From: Gonatopus flavifemur
Taxonomy: Eukaryota; Arthropoda; Insecta; Hymenoptera; Dryinidae
DNA length: 64,000 bases
Direction of reading: 5' to 3'
Assembly (NCBI GenBank): GCA_018340375.1
Contig: JAFFJZ010000007.1
Span: forward strand, 28,246,001-28,310,000
Part shown: piece after piece, positions 1-12,457 of the stretch
Layout: every line of letters begins with the position of its first letter
Numbering within the stretch: position 1 is the stretch's first letter
Notes under the pieces: model-generated
Database searches by the model: none
Told to the model about the DNA's origin: nothing
Seen by the model: the letters and a program-made list of their open reading frames with translations, nothing else
Position numbers and translations under genes: made by a program

Positions 1-1439
1 TAGCTTCTCCTTGTCTGAATTAAAATAAAGCTGTAATGAGTTATCGTATCCACTATGAAGACACTTCTGTTTCGAAGTGTATCTGAAAAACAAGCTTCAT
101 TTGCTAACACTTTTCCAGAATTATGACTTGAAAATTAGCCTTAGAGTTTGAATAAAAAAATTATTTTACACTATTGAAAGAAATGCTTCTCAACATCTAA
201 AACCTATGTAACCGCTTAAAAAAAACAATCTAATTCTAAAATATAGTCTACTATCGATGTAAGTTGAATATCACGAGGTTTCATCGTGAAAAGAGATATT
301 TCAAATAATAAATTTGACATCATTCAAGGGTCTGAATGTTTTTTTTTCATACAAAAAAAAAACACTGTAAGGAATAATCGGAATTTGCCTGTATCCAATA
401 TCCGGAAGTTTTCTATGAATCGTATGAAAATCACTTTCTAAAAAAAATGTACCTTGAATTTATGTGAAAGTTCCTAATTTTATGGAATTTTTACGACAAC
501 TTGATAGAAAATCATAGTAAATAGTTTTCCATAGAACCTTTTCACAAAATTCATCAACGATCTCATGGGGTGATACTTGTTCCGCAAATTCCAATCTTTC
601 GCTTTCCATTCTCAATATAAGTTCTAAATCCCATTCTAGCATGCATCGTAACGTTTCCAATACCTCCTCGGAAGAAGTAAGAATCCTTGGTACGAAAATC
701 CATTTTCACCTAACTTGTGGAACGAAGAAGAATACACGTTGCCAAACCTTTTCACTAAAAATGGTTCTTCGATTTCAATTTCCAATAGAACTTTACGTGA
801 TGGGGACCAATTTTTCACATTGAAATGACAGAATATTTGCTTCCTTTGTGAAAGGCGTGAAATAGATAGTGAAAATTCCCTGTAAAAGAAAAGCTTGCAT
901 CGTCATTTTATATTCCTGCAAAAGTAAATTTTGTTGACAATTCTGGCATGTAAAAATGATAAAAATCGAGCAACATTTTTTCATAGTTGTCTTGTTCCAG
1001 AAGTATCGGAATACTTCTAAGACGTGAAAGTTTATTTCCAATTCCGAAAATCAATATCACCCTCATTAGCAGAGCATTTGAAAAACAGAAATCTTATGAA
1101 TGTAAATACAAATTTCTCATACCAAAAACAAGAGTTCCTCAAGAGCGGACCTGGATCGTCAACAAACAGACGAACCATCACGAACAATTGTTAATCCTCG
1201 ATCCTTGACCGCTAGCAAATCAATTCCAATTCCATTAGGGTGCGGAATTTGATTTTCCCAAACTGAAAAACAAAACAGTAGTCTAGGATAAACACAGTCG
1301 CAACGAATCAAAGAGTTTCTCGAAATCTTAGTTTCGTTGCACAATGCATCAGTCGACATTCTTTTCCGATTTGAATCTGCAAGCTCACGACTCTCGAAAT
1401 ATCCTTTCGGAGAAGCAAATAAAAGTACGAAAAGAAAAA
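1..1439. other. AT-rich sequence, no gene recognised
   Basis: Only short overlapping frames occur on both strands, with no family motif or splice-bounded exon. No clear terminal inverted repeat pair was found either. Confidence 0.6.
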
Positions 1440-1900
1440 GAGAAGATCTCGCTCGTACTGGTCTCTGTGTTTTGTTAGTCTCCGCTGTGTCGTGAAGACC
1501 GGCGCGGTGTTATTGTTATATCGTGCACACAGTGAATTTTCGTTTCTGGCGTGTGCGGGCAAACAAGACGCATTGGTTTGTCTTGTAATTGCTGAAAACA
1601 TGGGACCCAAGTATGTTTACAGTGTCATTGAGGTGGAGTCACACCTCTCGAGCAACGGTTGACCACTTCTCGAAAAGCTTCCTAGTAGTTTTCCTCCCCG
1701 TGTGATGCGTCAACCACCAATCGTCACGGAGAAATATTCATCGGAAGCCACTATTTATTCCCGCGAGAAAGGAATCCCAAAAGAACGAGACATCGACGAT
1801 ACCGTGGGTGTACGTGATGACGATGGAAGATTTCACTTGTAAAAACGGCCTTTCGTCATCGTTTTTCTCTCACCTTCGCCGAATGCGACACAATTTGACA
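1440..1900 (+). promoter_or_regulatory. GC-richer island, possible promoter and 5' exon
   Basis: Clearly richer in CG dinucleotides than its surroundings and apparently free of repeats. On the plus strand it contains an ATG at 1600 (AAACATGGGACCCAA) followed directly by GTATGT, which would be a donor after 11 coding bases. It also has an independent 45-codon frame at 1705-1842 starting MRQPPIVTEKYSSEATIYSR. Either may be the 5' end of a gene whose later exons are not visible. No protein family was recognised. Confidence 0.3.
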
Positions 1901-2417
1901 AATCCTTGAGGATGTAAAGGGGATTACGTAAAACACAGATCCCACTATTTTCATGTATAAAAGATGTTGAATCAATATTGAAAGTTCAATAATATGTATT
2001 CGGGATCTATATCGAATCATGTGAACATTTCGAATAGAAATTCTAACAAATCTAAGTGGGTATGTTTTTATAGATTATTCTTGTAACTGTACGTGCCGAA
2101 GCATAAATTCAATGTTCGCAGCCCTTAAAAGGATACCAAAACGAATCGTTGGGAATGCATTGATATTTGATTTGCACAAAAATATCAAGGAACGCACAGG
2201 TTGTACGTTTCGAGTTTCACGTGATTCTCACGCTATTCACTCGAATGAAGATGTTTCAAATATACTTAGTATGTACAAAGTACATTCCAAAGGTACGACA
2301 TTCATTCGATTGACATTTATTCGATCACATAAGTTCGATAAATGTGCATAATGGTACCTATGAAACAGTCTCTTTGGGATGTAAATAGAATATATTTTGA
2401 ATATGAGAAGAATGTTC

Positions 2418-4494
2418 ATCCCTGGTCAAAAAAACTAAACAAACCTGAACAAAAAATTTTTTTTATGACTACTTCCGACGTACTAGGTGTTTTTGTCTCG
2501 GAAATTCCATAACTAAAACTAAACCTTTGATTTAGGAGTTACTTTCGAATAAAGGCAATCAACGGCTTTCCGATTGTTTCAGTATTTCATTGATCAATTC
2601 ACTTAGGTGCATTTCAAGTTTTGATGAAACAAATTTTTTCCGCTCACTTCCGCAATTTAGGAACTGGATTTTTTAGGTTTCGTTCCGCATTTGGAAAAAT
2701 AATTTATTTGAAATTCAACATCGGATTTACCAATAACTGGAGCCAAAATAAAAATGAAAATTAATTCAAAGACTCAATACATTCTGTGAATTTGTGGACA
2801 CCCAAATTGTTGCATTCCACTTGGAAATGAGGATAAATTCATTCCTACCTAAAGGGGATTTGAACTCTTACCGAACCTATCTACCTATAAGACCTACCTA
2901 CTTAACCTCTAAGCTATCCTAACACGCTGCTCCAAGGGCAAATATTGTCTCAGATATTGTACAGCTGATCGGAAGTTTGATCACGCATGCGTGATTCTGT
3001 TTCGGTTCATTTCCGTGTAGATGCAAGAAAACTGTTTCCATGCATTTGCGATTTATTTCCGCACGAATATACTCGGGAGTAGTTACGTTTATTGACCGCG
3101 TAAATGACCTCCAATTACTTAGGTACATCTTAGGTACCAATTTGTTTAGGTTTATTTATGAAAAATCGGAAATGGAATTTTGAGAAATGTTTACGCGGTG
3201 TCATATGACCTGATCAACTTCCGCGGACTCCCGTTCAGACCTAAAAACACAGTTTCCATGTATTTCCGATCTATTTCCGCACAAATATACTTGGAGGTAC
3301 TTACGTTTACTGACCGCGTGGATGATTTCTTATTACTTAGATACATCTTAGGTTCCAATCTGCTTAGGTGTACTTATGAAAAATCGGAAATGAAATTTTG
3401 AAAAGTGTCTACGCATACTGTGAATTAATTCACTTCCGCGACTTTACGCTGAGACCTAAAGAGAATACTTCGGTTTATTTATGCTTTGTTTCCGCACTGA
3501 TGAACTTGGGAGGAGTTATGAATAAAATGCATATAATGTCTTCCTATCACTTGGGAACATTTTAGGTTCCCATCTGCTTTTGTTCACTTATGAAAAATCA
3601 GAAATGAAATTTTGAAAAGTGTTTAGCCCTGGTCAAAAAAACTAAACAAAAAATTTTGTTACGACTACTTCCGACTTACTAGGAGTTTTTGTCTCGGAAA
3701 TTTCATAACTAAAACTAAACCTTCGATTCAGAAGTTACTCCTGGATAAAGGCAATCAACGGCTTTCCGATTGTTTCAGTATTTCATTGATCAATTCACTT
3801 AGGTGCATTTCAAGTTTTGTTGAAACAAATTCCTCCCGCTCGCTAAACACTATTCAAAACACCGCGTAAACACTATTCAAAATTTCATTTTCGATTTTTC
3901 ACAAGTGAACGGAAGCAGATGGGAACCTGAAATGTTCCCGAGTAATAGGAAGACATTATATGCATTTTATTCATAACTCCTCCCAAGTTCATCAGTGCGG
4001 AAACAAAGCATAAATAAACCGAAGTATCCTCTTTAGGTCTCAGCGTAAAGTCGCGGAAGTGAATTAATTTACAGCATACGTAAACACTTTTCAACATTTC
4101 ATTTCCGATTTTTCATAAGTGAACGGAAGCAGATTGGAACCTAAAATGTTCCCAAGTGATAGGAAGACATTATGTGCACAGCATTCATAACCGTTCCTAA
4201 ACTTATTGGTTCGCAAATAGAGTGGAAGTGTACGGAAACAGTTTTTTTACTTCCACACGGAAATAAACGGAATCACAGTACAGTCCAAATAATACCTAAG
4301 TAAACCTAAACTGCCTACGTGTGTAGTGCGGAAGCCGGCGGAATCAACTGTGAGTCGGAAAAGAATCCTAAGTGATTGGAAACTCTCTACTTGTGTCAAA
4401 TCTCGGTTCCTAAGTAGTCTAAACAGATCCTAAATAATTTGAAAACATTTACTTCAAAAATACTCAGGTTTCTTCAGATTTTTTAACCAGGGAT
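2418..4494. mobile_element. 2-kb CCCTGG-type element with internal direct repeats
   Basis: Ends CCCTGGTCAAAAAAAC at 2420 and a TTTTTTAACCAGGG inverse at 4487-4492, each flanked by AT. Inside, about 2424-2645 is repeated directly at about 3629-3843. A block around 3190-3410 recurs in inverted form at 3870-4180. The words TTCCGC, CTTAGGT and their complements recur throughout. No transposase frame is present, so it is non-autonomous. Confidence 0.65.
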
Positions 4495-4495
4495 A

Positions 4496-4662
4496 CCCTG
4501 GGAAAGAACACAGCGTGCGTGAAGCGTGCATGGCCGCCGACTCAGTTTTTCCAAGTTTTCTACCTTCCTTCAAATATATCATCAGAAAAAAAGACTATAT
4601 TTTTCGGAGGAAGTGAGTTGGTGACCATGCACACTTCACGCACGCTGTTGTTTTTACCAAGA
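4496..4662. mobile_element. Hairpin MITE, TA-flanked
   Basis: CCCTGGGAAAGAACA at the left end pairs with an inverse ending TTTTTACCAAGA. The arms contain CAGCGTGCGTGAAG and its complement. TA lies on both sides. It abuts the preceding element directly, sharing the AT/TA at 4493-4495. Confidence 0.65.
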
Positions 4663-4849
4663 TAGTAATTCTACTGCACGGGAAAAACGTATAACTGTTA
4701 CAAATTATCGAGTTTATTAGGGAAGATAAATCTTTTCTCATGTTACCCATGACTTTCTTACTCAAAAATATTAACGCGATCAATCGCTTCCGAGTCTTGC
4801 TTCTCACTTCTTGTTACAAAACAAAAACATATCCGTTCCTTTCCAACGG

Positions 4850-5889
4850 CACACTGTTAAAAATTTCCGCATGAATTTTAATGTAAATCTACTGGAAGTC
4901 TTTTTCAAGTACGTAACTGAAAATTCATGTACAGGTTCCACAAATTTCAAGTCTACATACATTAAATTTAATGTACATGGATTTGAAATTTAATGTATGA
5001 ATACATGAAATTTGTATATGAATTTTCATTCGCGTTCCAGAAAAAAACTTCCAGTAAATTTTCTTTGAAACTCCTTAAGGACCTAAAAATTAAGGGCCTT
5101 CAAGCGACAGACGAAACATATGATATTTTTCGCATCCTTCTTTTATAAAATATGTAAGAATTACAAATTTCAAATATGTGATAATGAAAACACATGCATG
5201 GGATTGCGCACTGTGAATGCAAATTCTCATTCCATATTGGTTCTGAAATATAGGAAGCCAAATTTTCTGAATTATACCCTTCAATCGTAAAAATTTTCCA
5301 TCGATCCCATAATGTTTCAGAACCACTATGAAATTGAAATCCTCAATCCCAAGCATGTATTTTATCATCGTATTCATAAAATTTTTATTTCTCACGTGGT
5401 TCACGAAAATATTTCGCGCAAAATTTCGTACCCTTCCCCAACAGAACCTAAAATTTGTGTACGTCCAGGAAACGTCCAAATACGTTTCTCAGACGTCCTT
5501 CGGAGGTTTCCTGGACGTACACAAATTTTAGGTTCTGTTGGGGTTCAGTGTCGTTCAAGCACTCTCAACGACAAGACTCGTAGAGTGTAACCTAATGCGA
5601 TTGAGAATAATAATTTCAAAATTTATAATCACAAAAAAATTATAATGATTCAATTTATTCACTCAATTTCAAACATTATTGATGGTTATATTATTTTCTC
5701 AAATCTCTATCGATTTAGTCTGAGTTAATTTTTAATGTACCGATACTTGAAATTGTAATCCAATTCCACATGTTTTGAAAATTAATGTAATAATACTTGA
5801 ATATCATTTCATGTACCTTCAAGTTGAAATTTCATGTACACTGGTACATTAAGAGTGCATTAAAATTCAAGAAATTTTTAACAGTGTGC
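4850..5889. mobile_element. 1-kb element with GCACACTGTTAAAAATTTC ends
   Basis: Near-perfect terminal inverted repeats of about 35 bp. The interior reiterates a TTGAAATTTCATGTAC-like word and its complement (4900-5040, 5750-5850). The hairpin element at 5436-5543 is inserted in the middle. A shorter relative lies at 26781-27003. Confidence 0.65.
5436..5543. mobile_element. 108-bp near-perfect palindromic MITE, TT target duplication
   Basis: Begins CCCCAACAGAACCTAAAATT and closes with its inverse, TT on both sides. The arms carry TACGTCCAGGAAACGTCC. A second copy lies at 20891-20997 with CA on both sides. Because TT and CA are not self-complementary, they are direct duplications and not part of the inverted ends. 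Confidence 0.8.
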
Positions 5890-6376
5890 ACCCTAACCAA
5901 CTGCTCTTCGAGTTAGGCGTTGCTGACTTATATTTGTAATATTAAATGGCACTTTATAACATAACGAAAAATTATCCATGGGTAACTTTGCAAATTTGAG
6001 TTAATTGGGGACATAGGGGCGTTTTGACAAAGTTTAAAACCCGATTGACTTCGTTTTACTCTATTACAGATGAAAATTTATTCAGATAATTTTTTACAAT
6101 ACTCAATTTTTAAAGATAACAAAAAACTCTGCTAATTAGCACACTGCTTCCTCGTTCCCAAACTGCAGTCAATAATCGGAATTTCCCTATCCGTAGGGAC
6201 CAGAAATTTCCCATAAATTCAACTAAACATTCTAAACTTCATGGGATTTTACTTACATGTTCCTTATATACGAGGAAACGAAAGGGGTATTCCACCTTTG
6301 CCAAACGCTCCAGAACGTCGACAAAACGCGATCCCCAGAAATGCCTGTGCGCGTGTGTGTGTGTGCATGTGCACTC

Positions 6377-6699
6377 TTTGGCGTACGATCTCTCCTCAGA
6401 ATGCACCGATCAGGATGATTCTTTTTTCAATATTTTCGTCTCAGAGGCGCATTGAGACCTATTGATTCTAGTTCCGATTGGATCGAAACGTTTCGAAAAT
6501 ATCACCGAATATGTTTCTGAAAATCGTGATCCTTGTGTTTGGCGTGCGATAACTCTTCTCACAATGCACCGATTTGATTAATTTTTGTTTTCAAATGTTC
6601 GTCTCGGAGAGGACACGAGGCCTATTGATTTTGGTCTTTATCGGATAACACGTTTTGAAAATATTGCGGAATACGTTTTTGAAAATCGTGATTCTGCGA
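6377..6699. repeat. 161-bp tandem duplication
   Basis: Two diverged head-to-tail copies start at 6377 and 6538 (TTTGGCGTRCGAT... AATGCACCGAT... GAGACCTATTGATT... GAAAATCGTGAT). They lead into the repeat stretch at 6700-7300. Probably a fragment of a larger transposable element. Confidence 0.6.
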
Positions 6700-7900
6700 C
6701 CGCTCATATCTCCGCTTCCTATCATCCGATTGCCATGAAATTTGTACCACTTTTTAGTTAGTGCTTCCATACGAGTTTCACCCCAATTGGGTGAAAACTG
6801 TGAGAAATTTTTCTCTGAGATGCGCATTATTGGACGATGTTTTGGAAGCGTGCCTCTTCTGTATTCTTATCATCCGAATTTCGTAGAATTCTGGGCATAC
6901 TCAATTCACGGGATGGTGATTCGTCGATATCATTTTCAAACAAATCGGAACGGAGGAAATAAAAAGGTGAGCACTAAGGTGTGGAACAACTTTCGAAAAT
7001 TTCGTGAATACCGTCCTCATGCAGATATCTTCCGTTCCTATCCTCCAATCGTTATACAATTTTTACCTCAATTTCATGCAGTACCAATTGCGGTTTCTCA
7101 TAAGTTTCAACCTGATCCTTACAAAAGAACGGGAGAAAGAGAGGAAAGATTTTATCGAAAATTGGGGGATTTCGCGACCACACGTTTTAGTTACGAATAC
7201 ATAGTACTTTCATACGAGTTTGAATTGCTTTCTCCTTAGAGAGAAGCTTTGTGATCGTTTCCGGGGAACGAAAAATTTTCTGTGTCCAAAATGAAAAAAA
7301 TTTCTTGGACCAAACGACTCCCCAGAACTCAAAGGATAAATCTGGGTCGGTGTTCAACATGTATTTTCATTTTCATTGAGAACATGGAAGTACTGTATGG
7401 TTCTCCATATCGATACTTTACTATCATTTTCCAGTAAATTTCTGGTAAAATATGGAAAATTCTTGACGCATGTATGTGTTAATTACTTCCGAACATTTAT
7501 GTGACGTTTCCCATAGAAACTTTTTACAGTGTAATCAACCAATTATGATGGAACTCACACCAGGCTTCGATGACTGAACAATTTTTTTCCACATTTCTCA
7601 ACTAATTGGAATGAAACTTATACAAGACCACTATGAAACCATAACTGAACCTTGGTATGAATTTCATTGCAATCGGATCACAGGAAACAAAGACATGCAC
7701 GGTCACCAAAACACAATTTTTGGTAAGATATTTCCTTTCCCTCCCCTATGTTTCTGTGAGGAGCGAGTTTAAACTGATATGGAAGCACATCGATACTACA
7801 TGAAACTGTGGTAAGAATTTCATAACGATCGGATGGTAGGAACGAAAGGTATTCTCATGATAGTGGTATTTATACAATTCAGTATAATAAGTGATATTTT
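6700..7900. repeat. Dispersed repeat with recurring TATCATCCGAT motif
   Basis: The motif TCCTATCATCCGATTGCCAT and relatives recur near 6718, 6868, 7038, 7670 and 7830. The stretch GAAGCTTTGTGATCGTTTC near 7243 is the reverse complement of sequence at 41420-41440, so the two loci belong to one family. It resembles the untranslated tail of a retroelement, but no reverse transcriptase was found. The 165-codon open frame at 6742-7239 lies within this repeat. Confidence 0.5.
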
Positions 7901-8177
7901 GTACAATTCAATATAAATTTCATAAGTTTTTAAGAAAAAAAAACATATTAATACTCGGCTGGAAATTATCATCGGGTTAACCGTACCGTTAGTACATACA
8001 TGGAGAAAACTGGTATAGTAAAATGTGGATGGACCAAACATTCAATCAATCGCATCGTTATGCCAACTGAACGCATCATTAATTTAACTAATCGTATGAT
8101 AATTCCGATTGAGTCGTTTAGTTCTTATGAGTGCACAGTTTGGCCTGTCCATATTTTACTATTCGCTAGTGATGCTC

Positions 8178-8753
8178 TCCTTGTAAAAATCATCCATATA
8201 TGGTCCATATAAAAAACAGTATTCAATTCATATATGAACTTTGTAAAAATCATATATGGTCATATATTAATCAAATATAATTCATATATGATTCATATAT
8301 GACACATACACTCAGAAAACAGATGTGTTGAAAAGTTCCATAATTTATTGAGGATCAGCGCCAGTCTGTAACAGGTAGAGTTTTGATTTGAATTCACTTT
8401 TAAAAACTCCCATAATTAGATGTACTTCTACAAGAAATTATGGTTTTTTTGAAGCTATACTTAGGTAAATAATTTCATTCATCACAGACTAGCGCTGATT
8501 CTCAATAAATTATGGGACTTTTAAAAATATATTTTTCTGCGTGTATATGATCATACAAAATTCATACACGATCATCTGATCCATATAAGGACCAAACGAG
8601 ACCCATATATAGGCTGAAAACACCATATTTGGGATGTGTATGACCCATATATATAAATTATATAAGGGTCATACATGAATCTGTGAAATCATATGAGGTA
8701 TATTTTGTCATATTTGCCACATATATGATTATTATGATTCATTTTTACCAGGG
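8178..8753. mobile_element. CATATATG word-array element, TC target duplication
   Basis: Degenerate ends TCCTTGTAAAAAT and ATTTTTACCAGGG, each flanked by TC. The interior is repeated CATATATGG/CCATATATG words. It is interrupted by the 235-bp element at 8309-8543. Confidence 0.55.
8309..8543. mobile_element. Nested hairpin MITE, TA target duplication
   Basis: CACTCAGAAAAC at the left and TTTTTCTGCGTG at the right, TA on both sides. The inner arms are TTCCATAATTTATTGAGGAT and its inverse. It is inserted in the CATATATG element, which reads on continuously when it is removed. Confidence 0.75.
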
Positions 8754-8756
8754 TCG

Positions 8757-8876
8757 ACATTTCACGATATCGATATTTTATATGAAATTTTGTCTATAGT
8801 TTTATCAATATTTTATAAAATTCAATATAAACTCGATAAAGTTTCTATAAAAATATTGATATCGTGAAATATCGAA
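8757..8876. repeat. Short hairpin repeat
   Basis: Arms TTTCACGATATCGATATTTT and inverse AAATATTGATATCGTGAAA, about 120 bp overall. It is probably a MITE; the ends are not resolved. Confidence 0.5.
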
Positions 8877-9194
8877 CATCAATACTATTTGCTTAGTGAC
8901 TATCACTAATTCTTTTCTTCGGTATATGATAAGGACCTACCAAGGTCATCCGAAATGAGATATACCTGTTAAGGCCCTGAACACAATCAAGTATAGAACA
9001 CCAATTGAATTATTCTGCCGTGTGTTCAACATTTGCAAAAGCGATGAAACAACATGCTCGGGGTTGTTGGAAATTTACTGTAAATCTAAAACTATAGCAT
9101 TTTGCTGTCTCGATTAATTCCAAAGTGTACTATAAAATCACCAAGAATCAGTGAAACATTGAAACTTATATTTAGAGTCTAATCCTGTTTGTGC

Positions 9195-9375
9195 ACGCAG
9201 AGGAAAATTCTTCCTGAATCAGCAAAAGGTTTGCTGTTACAGCAAATTCTCTAGTAGTCTGTGTACCTACAATGCCAAATTGTTGGATCAGTAAGGACTT
9301 GTTAGAAGAGCAAGATTCTTGCTATAAAAGCAACCATTCTGCTGATTCAGCGAAGGTATCGAAGGAAAAATCTGG
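9195..9375. mobile_element. Truncated CAGCAAA word element
   Basis: The left end CACGCAGAGGAAAATTC and the internal TTTGCTGTTACAGCAAA match the intact copy at 47099-47398. The right end is missing or degraded. Confidence 0.55.
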
Positions 9376-9699
9376 CGCAACATACATGAATTTTTCAGTA
9401 CATCTAGAATTGTTGAACAGAGCCGTGATTTGATTTTATTGAAGTATTTTCGAATGGTTTGTCACAAATAAAGGGGCTGTAGTCCCGATGCTACTATCAT
9501 AGGAGAAAATTGAATAACTGAACCGAATAATCGGTTGTACGCGTGACTTTCCGCCTGGTGCACCTGAGAATAGGCAACCGTCGCTAACTACATTTGAGGG
9601 CTTTCATGTTTGAAAAAACAAGACATTCTCGAGATAAAAACAACTTCCAATGAGAAAGTTATTGCAGATATATTCAAAAACAATTTTACAAATTTTTAG

Positions 9700-9870
9700 C
9701 CACTTTTATAATGTAAAGTGAAAATGCCAGACAAAACTGGGCACAAAACTGTTGCCAGGCTTTGAACTGTTTCTGTCGCATGAAATTCGTCACAAAACCG
9801 ACAAACTTTCTACCTGATTTCATTCGAAATTATCAAATTGGAAAATCCTGTCAAAGACTGACAAAAATAG
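9700..9870. repeat. CCAGACAAA family copy
   Basis: Shares GCCAGACAAAACTGG, CACAAAACYGACAAACTTT and CCTGTCAAA words with about 12990-13290 and 25890-25980. Ends are not resolved. Confidence 0.45.
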
Positions 9871-9879
9871 AGAGAAACC

Positions 9880-10736
9880 TATTTCAAATCCATTAATCGA
9901 AGATCTTAGACGAGTTTTATAAGAATCAGAACAGACAAAACCTCAAAAGTGTAAAAACCTACGAACCTCCAAAAAAGATCACGAAAAATTTGTCTTTTTC
10001 CACCGAGAAAAATTGTGTATCTGGATTTATTTGGATCAATCAAATTTCTCTTAAAATATAAATCTAATTGGATTTTAGTTAGGTCAAACAAAATTTACTT
10101 GAATCAAGTAAAATTTTGTTAAATGCAATGAAGTGTGAAAATGTAGTAGCTTCATATTAAAGTATACCATTTTTTTGGATCTTGATCATTCCAAGTCAAT
10201 GACGTTTTGATTGTGGGCAATTCATATAAAAGATGGAATGAACAAAGATGAAGAAAAATATCCAAAAACATACTTATAAAACTATGAAAACTCTTGAAAG
10301 CATTGGTACAGCAGCTGCTGAATTTGATTGGAATGTGGATCGCCTGTCGGTTCGTATACGTGGAACGTCAGAAGTTTATAATACTGGCGCCGACTGCTTT
10401 GTAATGATCGATGATAGGGGTTGACAGCGTAGGCACAACAAATGAATAAAGAAACGTGTTCATAATATATGTTACGAGAAATAATGATTTCTTCGGAATC
10501 TTATGAAAAGTTCTTTTATTTAAACGTATTGACAGAAGCACCTCAATAAGTTCAGTTATATGTAAATTAATTTCTTTTCAAAGTTTTGAATACACATTTG
10601 AAGGATGTCGCTTGATGATTCAACTCATCAATTAATCATTTGCAATTTATTTTTTCAATACCTATATTAATTAGAATTTGTCGTGAACTTTTTTGAAAAC
10701 AAATTCTTAATGAAATTCTAATACGATTGTGCTCTG
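9880..10736. other. No gene recognised
   Basis: AT-rich, without a coding signature. The minus-strand 61-codon frame near 9906-10091 shows no motif. Confidence 0.5.
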
Positions 10737-11077
10737 ATCTTCAAATTCGGAGATATGAGCATTTTTTAATTTTTCGAAAAATCCAAATATCTCGGATGTA
10801 CCGTATCTTTAACATTTAAATCTAACACCATTTTCCAAGTCAGATCACAGGATATTTCTGGGGAAGAAATTAAATCATTCTAGTGTTTTTCGTTGTGGAG
10901 TTATAGCGATTCAAAATTTTGGGCATTTCAGCCAATCAGAATTCAGCAACTTTGAATCGCTAGATTGGTTCAATTTTTTTCCAGGGATGCCCCGTAATTT
11001 GACTTAAAAACAGTACTTCTGAGATATTTAGATTTTTCAAAAAATTAAAAAATGCTCATATCTCCAATTTCTGCTTA
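10737..11077. repeat. Inverted repeat of about 340 bp
   Basis: GGAGATATGAGCATTTTTTA near 10749 pairs with its inverse ending GCTCATATCTCC at 11065. The next arm segments also pair. It is probably a MITE. Confidence 0.6.
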
Positions 11078-11559
11078 AGATTCCTTATAAGGGTCGGTCA
11101 AAATATTCTGCAGTTTCATTGTACATAGAATAACAATACGATTGAAAGAACCATAGGGAAAATAATAAAATAAAACGAGTACCATTCTATAAAAACAATT
11201 TTAATATGATTTCTCAGAACATTGAACGATTTTTTGTATAACTGTTATTTGGAAAAAATGGATATTATTTTACAATATATACTTTTTGACGCAAATGTAC
11301 TTTGCATACAAAGATCTTTTAGTACATGTCCAACCGTATAAGGTAATTTTCAGTATCAAGCCTCAAATTATTATAAAGATTATTCCAAGTTATTATTTCG
11401 GTAAACTGATGAGAATTTGTCAATAAAAGTGAGAACAAAAAATAAATTATATGTACATATCTTGATGGATTCCAGAATCTTTTATAATCTTATATTTTAT
11501 TCAGACAACCTGGTGGTCCATTGAATTCCATTATTGTAGCAGTTATACCAGTGCCATGG

Positions 11560-11750
11560 TACGAGCCAAATCGTTTATTCCAAACTATTTAGAAGTGTTT
11601 TCATAAAATCGAAATCTCGCTCTGCATCACACTTCTGTATACATTAAAAAATTGTTGTACAGAATAGTAGTTTAATTTTATCCAAGCACTTTTGAATAGT
11701 TTAGAATAAACAATTTGGTTCGTATCACGGCGCTAATATCTCCTTGATAA
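11560..11750. repeat. Copy of the CCAAATCGTTTAT hairpin family
   Basis: Arms GAGCCAAATCGTTTATTCC and GAATAAACAATTTGGTTCG. Related copies are at 38690-38770 and 52447-52627. A plain AT-rich stretch to 12.2 kb follows. Confidence 0.5.
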
Positions 11751-12307
11751 ATTTCGATGTACATTTTACGTCGAATAATTATTCAAACTGACTACAATAC
11801 ATTCAGATATATTTAAATGGATTTCATGAATAAAATTTAATAGATCATTTTCTCTGACATGAAGAAAGAATGATAGATAACGCAAAACACCCTATTTGCG
11901 ACCATCATCCTAACCTTCCAATCATTTCACACTTTTTCGAATAATTATTCATATACCCGTATGAATGAATTGAATCTCATCGTCATATGCGGACTACATA
12001 TACGTTTACTTACTCTTGTTCATCAAATACAAACTCGTATAATAAATTTTTTCAGGAATATAAAGTGGTCGGAAATAGATAACTTTACATTACTCGATAG
12101 ATGATTCAAGGAGAGGCCAATGCTTGCTCATATAAATGATTGATGTAGAATATTGGTATAGATAACAATGCCATTTATGTCAATGACAATTCATATTATT
12201 ACACCATTGTGTTGATACCAAACATACGATCTTGGTCAAATCTACTGTGTAAATCATTCAAAAATATCTCAATATATACAGCTGAAATTCCAATACAAAG
12301 TGATGTT

Positions 12308-12313
12308 TTTATT
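12308..12313 (-). terminator. Possible polyadenylation signal of RLP24
   Basis: TTTATT on the plus strand, which is AATAAA on the gene strand, about 145 nt past the stop codon. It is one plausible site in an AT-rich stretch and is not unique. Confidence 0.35.
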
Positions 12314-12457
12314 GCATTGGATATTTTTGAATGAAATTCAATCCAAATGTACCAATGTTTACCATTCTCATACATTGAAATTGATGTATAGCACAGCACT
12401 CGATCGTTACTATAAAACATTTGTTAAACATATTATCTAAATTATTATAATATATAT

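Noticed and set aside
1308..1610. 100-codon minus-strand frame beginning MGPMFSAITR
   Set aside because: No motif. It is antisense to a GC-richer island that fits a 5'-UTR better, so it is likely incidental.
6742..7239. Longest open frame (165 codons), possible gene
   Set aside because: It lies wholly in a dispersed repeat with internally recurring motifs, and no family motif or splice context supports it.
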